A stretch of 64,000 nucleotides of DNA from Dermanyssus gallinae (Eukaryota > Arthropoda > Arachnida > Mesostigmata > Dermanyssidae), in the NCBI GenBank assembly GCA_003439945.1, contig QVRM01001106.1, positions 1 through 64,000 of the forward strand. Reading direction: 5' to 3'. Below are positions 54,977 to 64,000 of the stretch, one piece after another. Each line of letters opens with the position of its first letter. The stretch's first letter is position 1. Made by a program: the position numbers and the translations under genes. The notes under the pieces were generated by a model. It was not told where the DNA came from and ran no database searches. It saw nothing but the letters and a program-made list of their open reading frames with translations.

Positions 54977-56571
54977 TCGGCCAGATAATCGATAAGTCGA
55001 ACGGGGACAAATAATCCAAAGCGTTCCAGAGGTATCGCCTCAGAAGTTCAGCGCGACAACGCGGAAATTATTCTTGATACGATGCCAAGGTAGAGTTTTA
55101 TAGAGGAACTAATGTATTTATAAGAAGCTCAATTTGCACATTTGCCGGCTAGCAATAATTTGATATCAAAATAAATATTAACTGTGATTATTATTATTAT
55201 TATTATTTACCTTCATACACTTGCGATGTGCGCCCATTTTCAATGTACATTTATACTAAGTACATTTATATTATTTATTGCAAGATTATGCCTAAGACGC
55301 GTAAAACGTAGGATCCACTAGACCTCGCCTATTAAAGCTGTTAACAGCGGGCAAACTGTATTCAGGGGAATCCAAATGCTGCAAGAAAGCTGATATGTCT
55401 CGATATCGTGACAGCAATTAGCGCAGGCTCTCTGAACCTTTTCCCTCCTTCTCCCTCTTTTCCCCTCTCTCTCTTAGTGGTTTTCGCTATCTCTCGGTGC
55501 CCTAATCTATTTCTCTGTATATCTGGCATGCAGTGTGTATCTACAAATGTATTAACATAGACGTACATACATTCATTTACATTGGCTGAAGGTTCCCGTC
55601 GCGACGGTGACTGAGTAGGATGATTCGGAACGAGTGGCCTGGCTGGTCATGGTTATCGATCATTACTGGCTAGTACTTCTCTAGTGTTTGTTGGGTGACG
55701 CCTATTTTTACTCATGTTGCTCGTATTCTATAACTTATATTCTATTACAACTACAAGCAACCGCACGTAGTAGCCTAAATAGGCACAGCAACGGCGCCGG
55801 CAGACGAAACGCCTCGGGGGCACTCAGGATTTTCCTTTGTGTTCTTCTTTTTAAGCTACTCTTGTCCCGCTCTTCTTTTATTCACCCCTCACCCCACACC
55901 CCGCACACCACCCTTCACAGCAAACCGTGATGCTCCTCGCACCGCCAGAAGGGCCCACTCTGACCCACTGATGATTGAGCTAACCAACAATAAATTGGTC
56001 CGGTGGTCTAAACCGATTCGGGAGCGGCCATATGCAGACGTCCTCTTCTGTGCTCTTTTAATGGAGAGATTAATCACCATTGTCCTAGTCGCTCTCCTCA
56101 TTGTCCTTGTCATCAGATTCTGCATTAACATTATCAGGGCAGCAGTTTATTATTCATGACAGTGATGACTTGCGGTAGCCGTTCGCTGTGCTTTTGTCGC
56201 TCTCTGCGGCGACGGCTCGATATAGCATTCAGCTCGACGCAGGATAGATTTGTATTATGCGCGCTAAGCTGGCATTCTGACTTGACTGGCAAAACGATCG
56301 CCATCGTGGTAGACGATAACTTTTGGTATACGTAGATCACAAAGTTCTTAGAATAAGCTACTTAGAATCTAAATTTTGCCGTCCTCTCAGTGAGCATCTC
56401 TTCGTCTGGTAGAAGTAAAAATATTATGGCGATTGGCTGTTTGACCGTTTTTGACATGCAGCGCATCGGTGTGGTTTTAGAAAATTAAAGAATAGTTTCG
56501 AGCGCTTATCAATTTTTTTATGGTCGAGTGAATACTTAGGAGATAGCGAAGGACTTAGAGATTCTTTTGGG
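54977..56571. other. about 1.6 kb with no recognised gene
   Basis: AT-rich with (ATT)6 at 55190-55207. Frames at 55688-56159 (plus) are moderately long and partly hydrophobic but carry no domain. Confidence 0.4.
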
Positions 56572-56829
56572 TTGCGTTGTATCCTGCATAAAATCTTGAC
56601 AATGAAAAAGATCACAGTAAAACGGGCACAAAGGCCCCTCCTAGAAGAGGAAGCTGCAGAGACGCAGGAATTTCCGCAGAAAAAAAGACAGGGAGAAAAT
56701 GGGAAATTTACAAAAGGAAGGCCACGGCAAACGCTGATGACCGCAAGGACAAATAAACATTCGTAGGGGAGTATCCTGAATCCGCCTAAGATGTAAAAGA
56801 ACCTACAAGAAATTCTAAATTGCTGTTAT

Positions 56830-57310
56830 GTGCTTGAGGTAACGGCACATCAGCGGACCCCTGGCCTCTGTCTGTTGTCCAAGCCGAATATAGCAATCAC
56901 CGGGCAAATAAGCCACTGGATACCCAACGCGGACGCATACACCCCTATATGGTGGACTGGCTTCAAACAGAGCTTGACAGTAAGGGGTGGTTTAAGGGTT
57001 CACATGGGCTAAGGTGAATAAAGTTGCAGTTTTCTACAGCTACTAATTCTCACTAAATAAAAGCTTGAGGGCGTTCAAAGGGTTCCTAAAAAAATGCCGA
57101 GAACGTAAGCGGTCAAGAAGCAAGGGACTAGTTATCAATCGGGACCTCAATGCGGCGAGTACGGCATGGGGGAGCCAACATACATCGAAGAGGGCACATA
57201 GTCTAAATACATGGATACAGTTTTTATAGACCCAAGGTAGCGAATTGATGTCTGCCTAAATAGGAGAGGGGAAACGGAGCAGATCGTGAGTGATCACAGA
57301 TACATATTCT
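56830..57310 (+). pseudogene. R1-like element A: endonuclease domain
   Basis: APE-like (EEP) endonuclease that would nick target DNA. Frame 56830-57012 reads GLCLLSKPNIAITGQISHWI and PNADAYTPIWWTG. A second block gives GLVINRDLNAASTAWGSQHT (about 57125-57185), equivalent to the G-D-F-N-A-x-S-x-x-W-G-S block; the first Asp of GDFN is altered to RDLN but the D-x-N pair survives. A third gives EQIVSDHRYIFFEL (about 57283-57324), containing the catalytic S-D-H. Frame changes and stops separate the blocks. Confidence 0.8.
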
Positions 57311-57837
57311 TTGAGCTTCAAATACCTAGCTCATACCATGAGACAGGCCAGACATTCATGAGCAAACGCTAGCAAATGCGTAGACTTGACATGGACACTC
57401 TAAAGACTAAATTAGATGAGGGCAATAATCGACTCACAGAAAACCAAGTAAACGAGCATCAGCTCTCTGCCATGCTCACTGCGACGTCAGAAAATTGACT
57501 GTGGCGACTGTGTGTACTGTGGGCGATGCCCACTCAAGTACGGGTGGAAGCAAGAGATCGTCGACGCAAGAAAGGCATGTATTAGGCTTTAACAGATGTA
57601 CATAAGGACGCAGGGGAAAAACGGATGATGTTCGCACGTGCATGATGATCACATGCCGATGCATTTAGCCTTAACGCCCTTCGCCCTAAAATGTTTGTAC
57701 TCACTTTAAGTCTGCTGCAATCAGACCAGCTGGGCATCCGATGTAGCGTCACTTAAGCACTACACGTTAGGTGGACTCTGCAACCGGGATATCCAAGCTA
57801 AAATGGAGCCGGGTCTGATGGGTCACTTTGCTGCTTG

Positions 57838-57865
57838 AATAATAATAATAATAATAATAATAATA
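57838..57865. repeat. (AAT)n microsatellite inside element A
   Basis: Nine AAT units interrupt the linker between endonuclease and RT coding. The array is absent from the expected protein, so it arose or was inserted after the element became inactive. Confidence 0.9.
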
Positions 57866-58079
57866 CAATTTTGGGTACCACAATTGTAGGGAAACACAAA
57901 AAAAACTGATTAACCCTAATAAGTAATTACCACGCTCTGCCCCCAATATCCGTGCTTTGGGAGGATACCTTACGGATACGATGGCATTCCGATCTCGGCT
58001 ACGAAAGAAGTTTTTAAAAAGCTCCTGTATGTGTGCGAACGTAGCCAAATAGATCTTCCGCAACGGCTGTCTTCTCTTG

Positions 58080-59741
58080 GTATGGAAAAAGTTTGTAATT
58101 AATTTCAAAACGGATTAAATCATATAAACCAATCAGCTTAGCTAGCACGCTGGTTAAAACTATAGAGAATAAAAGGGTCAATCATAGGATCTCGCTTGCT
58201 ATGCTTTGCAGGGGAGCATGGCCACATCTCGCCGGCACAATACGGGTTTGGGAAAGGCCGGTCGGTCCTCTCGACCATAGTGCAAATGGTTACCTGAATG
58301 CCCTGCGCTACGCCTCGCATAGGACAAGAGACCCATTGCTAATGTACTACTGGATGTTGAAAACACCCTAAAAGCACGGAATGGCTCCGAGTGATGGCTA
58401 GGGCTCCCCCGGACTCGATTCTAGGGTTCTTTCTAGGAAAACTGGTAAATAATGAGGTCTATCGTTTGCGCGATCACTCGAAATACACTGAGCTGCTGGT
58501 GTACGCCGATGGCCTCGATGTGGTCGCCCAGGACAGTTCTCTCTAGCAACTGTAACTATAAGCCAACGACACCAAGGAAGTGCCCTCAACGAACTCTAGC
58601 TACGGAGCGCCCGTAAAGGGCCCGTGTGGAACTGCCAACTCAGAGTGCGTGTCAACCTAAGGCACTAATGCCGCCAATGAGGCCTTTTCAATGGTGTCCG
58701 AGTGGATGGAGTCCCATCACTTGAAACTGGCACCCGACAAGACGGAGGCGATGTACCTAACAGGCAGAAAGAGGACGACCGGCATTAACCTCGTGATGGC
58801 GGCCCACCCGATAGAAATCAGAAAGAAGGTAAAGTACCTTGGGGTCATGCTAGATACTGGACTGACCGGATCGGCACACGTTAAGTACGTGGCCGAAAAG
58901 GCCCAAAGGGTCTCCCTGAACCTGGCGCGGATCATGCCTAAAGTCGGTGGGGTGGCTGAGGTGAAAAGAAGGCTCCTGGCCTCGGTGGCCGAATCAACGG
59001 CGCTATACGCAGCCCCAGTCTGGGGGGACATGGCAATGCGGACGGCGAAAAATAGGGGGGCACTAAGCTCGACCCAACGAACGCTGGCAATCAGGGTAAG
59101 CCGGGCGTATCGAACAGTCTCGACCGAAGCTCTCCTGGTCCTAGCCAAAATGCTGCCATGGGACCTCCTAGTGGCTGAACGAAGTAAAATGTATCTAGAC
59201 GAAGGTCTGGATCTCACCAGGGCCAGGAGTGCCACCATATCGGCCTGGCATGAGGAATGGGCGCAAATAAGACCCGGTGTGACCACAGGGAGCTGGACCA
59301 AGAGTCTGATACCGGACCTCAGGGCATGGTATGACCGCCGACACGGGTAGCTTTCCTACTGGACGACTCAGGTTCTGACCGGACACGGCTAGTTCCAGAG
59401 CTACCTGTCAAGGATCAAGAAGGCCATCAGCGATATCTGCGTACTGTGCGACTCTGGAGAAACGGACAACGTAGAGCATACTGTTCTGCGGTGTGATGCT
59501 CTCAGGGAAGCACGGGACGCAGCACCAACCGCTGTGAGAGGCCGACCCATCAAGGAGGTGGTCTCCCATATGATGACTTCGGCGGAGGCATGGAGGGAGG
59601 CGACGAACTTGTTCGACGCTGTTTTGACACTCAAGACAGCCAAGGAAACGGCCAGGCGGGAGAGGTTTGAGCGGGTCTCTCGGGAGAGTGGTCAAGACGA
59701 GGAGCCGAGGGAGGGGGGAGGGGGTGGATAGCAGCCAGGCC
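58080..59741 (+). pseudogene. R1-like element A: reverse transcriptase and zinc knuckle
   Basis: Blocks in order: PISLASTLVKTIENKRVN, then AQYGFGKGRSVLSTI (normally QYGFR-GRST). A degraded DVENTLKA follows, then LLVYADGLDVVAQ near 58500, where the active-site YADD is YADG, so one catalytic Asp is lost. A clean 219-codon frame (58691-59350) covers the thumb: WMESHHLKLAPDKTEAMYLT, VKYLGVMLDTGL, STALYAAPVWGDMAM and SRAYRTVSTEALLVLAKMLP. After a stop, ICVLCDSGETDNVEHTVLRC forms a C-x2-C, H-x4-C knuckle near 59436-59495. The final residues (RESGQDEEPREGGGGG) end at 59731. Confidence 0.88.
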
Positions 59742-59976
59742 CTCATGGTCTCGACGCACCCTCACAGGACGGATTACAAAATGGCATCCCCCTATCGAAC
59801 CGCAGGTAGACATGCGGGATGATAGTCAGGGATAGAGCAAAGTAACACCGAGCCTGGGGGGGTGGGGAGGAATCCGGGTTTAGTGGGTTTGCGAGTCTCA
59901 CACTAGTCACGCAGGCTGCTAGTGGCGCATGTGCATCATGCATTCCCGAAACCTCCCAGAAAAAAAAAAAAAAAAC
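59732..59976 (+). repeat. R1-like element A: 3' UTR and poly(A)
   Basis: Contains CCTCATGGTCTCGACGCACC, GACGGATTACAAAATGGCAT, AATCCGGGTTTAGTGGGTTT, GCGAGTCTCACACTAG and GCGCATGTGCATCATGCATT, then CCCGAAACCTCCCAG and about 17 A. Diverged copies at 14.2 kb, 11.0 kb and (partial) 30.5 kb define the family. Confidence 0.85.
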
Positions 59977-62925
59977 CTAAGGCAAAGTGTGGCTCCACGC
60001 TATCGGCCCACACCTGTAGACGAGTTTCCTGCCACTGCGCCGTGTGCGCAATATCAGACACTGGCTGTTCAATTAGTCCTCTATTAAAAACAAATAGTTA
60101 AATACCGTTGCCACATCAATACATACGCTAAGAGAATTTTATCTTTACGGAACTCACAACTTTTTGCCACAAATGTGCAACAGCTAGCTCGGGGGAGCGT
60201 GATTGGCGAAAATTGAATTAACTGGCGGAGAGAACCTACGTGTGTAGACGTGTCTTGACGTCCTGGACGTGCTCATACAAGCGATTCGGTAACCTTTAAA
60301 TGACAGTCCGTCAGCGAGATCGGTTAATAGTTTCGACTCTACTCTAACGTCGTCATTTAAATCCTCTGTTTATCTACGAAATTTAGGTCCGGTCTGGCTA
60401 CCAGCAGATGCGATATTTCAACGCTCCCTTTATTCCTTCTTTTACAAGTCGTGTCAATAAACCTCTAAAACTGAGACGGGTTCCTGCGTAACTGGTTAAA
60501 ATACATTGGACATAATGCTCTATAGTAATAGTAGTAGCAATCATTTGAAAAAAAAAGTGTTTTTATTTGAGCGCTCTTGCAGACACAGCTTTTATCCAGT
60601 GATTATCCGGTCATGCGTTGTGAGGCCCCCGTCCAAGGGGTTGTCGTCGTCACCCTCATCACCATTGTCTTCATCTTCATTCTTCTTCTTCTGTCGTCCT
60701 CCGTCCATTGTCAGTATGCAAATGCTAGACGTAGGAACATTTTTGTAGTACATACACTTGGCTTCAGGCGCCGTAATGCCGTCACGAACACGTTGTACAA
60801 CGTCAAGCGCTAAGCCGAGTCGAATCAAGGGCCGAGAGTTCTTATTATTTTCCTGCTTGTACTTATTTGTTCCCGGGCAACTCGTCGTTGGGGCTGTCCC
60901 CTCTTGTAGAGACGACTGTAACAACAACAACAAGAACAATTGCAACGGCCATGATGGCGGCCAAATTAAATCGCCTGAGGATAATTTTCACTACTCCAAC
61001 TATGGCTCACTCTCCTGTGCGGGCAGCCGCCCCAATATGGGCGGTAGATTGTACTTCCGCCGGAACTCGCTACTGCTCCGACTTTAAGTCCACCCACCCA
61101 CCACTCCCGTCTCTCCGTGTTTTTCCCTTGCCACGCTCATTTGGCAACTTTGGCTGACTAATGTTACTATTGTTAATATTGTCGTTATTAGTTTGCACCT
61201 TGATACATATGGATACTGAGACGGTTATTGCGTCCCATAAGAAGCTGAGTAAAATGAATAAAAAAATTAACTAAGGAAAATGCTGAGCAGGAAAGTGTAC
61301 AACGTAGGCACTTAGCACAATACATGAACGCGCTAATTCACCCGATTGACAAGGTCTACTTTACGTCAACTCGTTTGCTAGGGTGTGGTAACGGACAGGA
61401 ATCATCTAAGAGAGTCAAGCTCATATGAATCGATTAAAATCTTCTTAGATCTTTAAAAAAAGAAGACCCCGCACAACCTATCTATCTAGCCTGTGTTTTT
61501 GCTCAATGATATCTATAAAATAGGCACCTTCAACAGGACAGTAGACCTGGAGGAAATACGACGCTACCCCAGTTCACTAGAACGACGTTAAAATGTAACC
61601 TACCATATCGGTATTGAGCACGTACACAATTGCCGTCATAAAAGTCTGAACCATCGGTCACTGCTTATCCCGATCTGCCCTTTTCCAAATACGACTGAGC
61701 AAATCATAGGACTTTCTGCACCAGACTCTGGAAAAGCAACTGAAGAAGAGTATTTAAGCTCATACATAACGGAAAGCTAAATTAGCACAGGATATATGCA
61801 GAATTTGCAAAAATCTCGACCGATCACCGGCTACCGTCCCCCCTAGGAGTGAACTGCTCCGGAAACGGCCATCGAGGTTCAGCCCAGATGGACGAACGCC
61901 TAATAGAAGTTTTACCCGGATAAGAATACAATAAAAACTTGCTACCGCATAAGTCTATGTCGCTGCAAAAATGCCGAATTATTTTGTACGCCAAAGATAT
62001 TGCATTATTAGGGACCTATAGGTTACTTCGCACGTCTTATTTAAATCAGTGACACAGCGCATTTCTGGGAAGAAAATAACTTTGTGTGGACAAGTAATGT
62101 AGACAACACGACAGCGATGGACTTTAACAGGGCCGGGAGCTTTCGCGGACAGGACACAGTAATATTTTTTATTAGTATTCGAGTTTTGAAAAAGCATATA
62201 TGTATTTATTTTGCCCTAAAATTGGTAGACAGCTGGTTTGTGCTTCATATGGAGTGTGACAGTACGGTCTCATCTGCCTCACAGTATGTATTTAACTTTG
62301 GATGATAAAGACGTTCCGCAAATTTCTGCACACACAAGTATATGGTAGCTTCCTATATCACCCTCTCCACAAAAACTACAAACACATCCGTCAATATAAA
62401 AACACCTGGATGTCATGCATATGTGATGGTGGTACTCGTGTCAAGTTAGTCGGCAGATTAGCGAACGGTTCCTTTGCAGGGCTCTTTTCTATCTCTGTGA
62501 ACAAAAGGGAGGACAATCAGTATAGTTCTCAGCTATGAATTCTAAATTTCTGTTTTAACTATAGACTCGATATGAGTCTTGAATATCCGATGTAAATGGT
62601 GTGTTGTTCAATAAGTGTCCTCTCTCCACGCAGCTTGTCTAGCCTTCTTAAATCGCTTAGGGTCAGATATGGTGCACTTGTAGAAAGGCAGTATGTTCCT
62701 ACGGGAAGTACTTTTTTATTTTAATTTGTATTTTAAAGCTATGTATATCTGTAGTTACGTCCACACCATGCATATTGCCTAATAAAATCATTGCAGTCGT
62801 AGCTTTTGCTTGTGTCTCCTCGATATGTCTGCTAAAAGAGAGAGCCTCAGAATTAGTGTAACGCCTAGATACGAAAAGTGGCTAACTAATTTGAGTGGTT
62901 TTACTTATACTGATAGAGATTATCC
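59977..62925. other. about 2.9 kb with no recognised gene
   Basis: Frames at 60592-60945 (minus, 117 codons, with an acidic KKKNEDEDNGDEGDDD run from TCA/TCT triplets) and 60758-61087 (plus, 109 codons) overlap each other, so at most one could be real. The plus frame has a hydrophobic segment LLFSCLYLFVPGQLVVGAV followed by Asn/Cys-rich sequence. No domain is recognised in either. The remainder is AT-rich. Confidence 0.35.
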
Positions 62926-63080
62926 CTTTTTGTGTAGTGGAGTAACTGGAAAAAGCTATTTGCACACGCGGACATCACTGTAGGAAACTCGTCTGTAAGT
63001 GTGGGCCGGTACTATGGAACTCCAATCCGCTAAAAACCAGTCGTCTTCCCATCCTCCTAACCGACCGGGAATCGCATGTG
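62926..63080 (-). mobile_element. R1-like element C, 3' UTR (same family as element B)
   Basis: Matches the 3' UTR at 51375-51530: plus-strand shared blocks AACTGGAAAA, CACACGCGGACATCACTGTA, GTGTGGGCCGGTA, GGAACTCCAATCC, AAAAACCAGTC and CCGGGAATCGC. Same orientation as the RT fragment at higher coordinates, so both belong to one minus-strand element or two related ones. Confidence 0.7.
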
Positions 63081-63399
63081 CAAATACATCACACAATTGG
63101 GGGAGGTGTGTGTCTACTGGTGGCTAGGCTCCTTGTCGAGCTCGGTGGCGTGGTGCATTCGCGTGCGCCTTGTGACCGGAGGAGACACATAGGTGCACGG
63201 GCGCGAGCCCCACCGTTGCACATACGTATTTATGAGGTCCGTCTGACGAAGCAATGCGAAAGCAGTCCCGTGGACGTTAAATGTTGGCTGAGGGTCAACC
63301 CAAAAAAGTTTTAGGTTCTTCCACGGAGATCTGAGGAGTGCGTATAATGCGGCGGTTGTTCGCGATTGATTTTGCCGTGAGTATATTTTTTAAAAATGT

Positions 63400-64000
63400 T
63401 CGTCACTTGTGATTGCGCCGCCGCTGTACGCCATGATCACCCTGAGGGCTCCGACCTGATTTGAGTTACCGAGGCGTAGTTAAAGAGCGGAGCACGTCCT
63501 CTAACCTACCAAAAGTATTGCTGCGCCGTTAGCGCGGGCTTAAGCAAGCCTGTTTTTTTATGCATTACGCGGCATTGGCGATTGCCTTATTTGATTGCCT
63601 CTCCAGCCGCTCCGGTGTCCGAGCCTGGACGGCGAGGACAAGGTCATCGGCGTAGCCAAGGAGGTCGGCTCCAGGTGGGAAGATCTCCATCCGCAGCACG
63701 AAGTCGTAAGCTATGTTCCATTGCAGGGGCCAAGTGTAGAACCTTGTGGCACCCCTGCAGTCATATTGGAGGTAATTTTTTAGGACTGGATAGTTCGACC
63801 ATGTAGGTAGTCAGATATGATAGACGATGATTCTTGACCGCGTAATTAGTAAACGGTCTCATAGGATGCAATCGAAGGCAGTTTGAAAATCAATAAACGC
63901 AGCGTATGTTATCTCCTTGTTAGAAAGGTGGTGTTATACATGGTTTAAAACAAATGCAACTGCATCTGATGTCCATCGCCTTATTAAAAACCCGTATTGT
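63400..64000 (-). pseudogene. R1-like element C, reverse transcriptase, runs off the window
   Basis: On the minus strand from 64000: QYGFLIRRWTSDAVAFVLNH (block before the first catalytic motif), EITYAAFIDFQTAFDCI, and the first catalytic Asp in F-I-D-F. Then GATRFYTWPLQWNIAYDFVL (equivalent to G-PQGS-LGP-LWN-AYD) and LLGYADDLVLAVQ with an intact YADD at 63643-63654. VGALRVIMAY, the thumb motif, follows at about 63420-63465 after a gap. Stops are present in the first half. The N-terminal part lies beyond position 64000. Confidence 0.82.

Larger units (their letters stand above)
56572..59976 (+). mobile_element. R1-clade non-LTR retrotransposon A, 5'-truncated, decayed
   Basis: The largest element in the window, 3.4 kb. 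From 5' to 3': an uncertain N-terminal stretch (56572-56766, Lys/Glu-rich), endonuclease (56830-57310), a poorly readable linker interrupted by an AAT array (57838-57865), reverse transcriptase (about 58080-59350), a C-terminal zinc knuckle (59400-59500) and the end of the ORF near 59731. A 3' UTR (59732-59959) and a poly(A) tail of about 17 (59960-59976) complete it. ORF1 (gag) is not recognised, so the 5' end is lost. Such elements copy through target-primed reverse transcription. Fragments of close relatives lie at 10.4, 11.0, 14.2, 30.5, 49.0, 51.4 and 63 kb. Confidence 0.88.

Noticed and set aside
60592..61087. Secreted Cys/Asn-rich protein on plus strand or acidic protein on minus strand
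   Set aside because: The two frames overlap on opposite strands, are driven by triplet runs and have no recognised domain.

Overview
The window looks like non-coding, repeat-choked DNA from an animal nuclear genome, most likely an arthropod. The reasons are several decayed mariner (Tc1/mariner DD34D) transposons, several fragments of R1-clade non-LTR retrotransposons (a clade typical of arthropods), a tRNA-derived SINE with internal pol III boxes, and dense AT, AAT, CAA and GA microsatellites. A parasitiform mite or similar chelicerate would fit, but the sequence does not settle the species. I see no convincing host protein-coding gene, no rRNA or stand-alone tRNA gene, no CRISPR array and nothing operon-like. 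The reading frames above 60 codons that I can identify are transposon remains; most others are simple-repeat artefacts.

Layout. 1-2.4 kb: two mariner elements side by side in one TA tract. 5-10 kb: triplet and TA microsatellites, a possible MITE, and the 3' ends of two non-LTR elements directly beside (TAA)n arrays. 10.3-14.3 kb: R1-like reverse transcriptase (RT) and 3' UTR pieces on the minus strand. 16.0 kb: SINE copy 1. 17.4-18.3 kb: a TA-flanked inverted-repeat element with an inverted partial copy beside it. 21-28 kb: CAA and AAT arrays, a 26-bp-stem hairpin, a 43-bp tandem repeat and SINE copy 2. 33.7 kb: a cluster of competing perfect hairpins. 36.1-37.0 kb: a 143-bp tandem duplication, SINE copy 3 and a mariner fragment. 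38.6-40.2 kb: a badly decayed LINE. 40.5-41.9 kb: a GC-rich island with no identified gene. 42.4-43.7 kb: a complete-length mariner with perfect TA flanks. 49.0-54.9 kb: assorted LINE fragments (R1 3' UTR, RT end, endonuclease, possible R2-like). 56.6-60.0 kb: the largest element, a 5'-truncated R1-like retrotransposon with endonuclease, RT, C-terminal zinc knuckle, 3' UTR and poly(A). 62.9-64.0 kb: another R1-like RT, minus strand, running off the window with its YADD motif intact.

How the parts relate. Nothing here appears to work as a pathway; it is a record of insertion layered on insertion. The most interesting pattern is that several long microsatellites are not random: they sit just downstream of the C-terminal coding remnants of non-LTR elements, in the correct orientation, as if they were the elements' 3' tails. 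Four scattered remnants share one terminal peptide (RGN-[AV]-AS core), each followed by (TAA)n or (TA)n. Family assignments were made by eye from motifs; no database search was possible.
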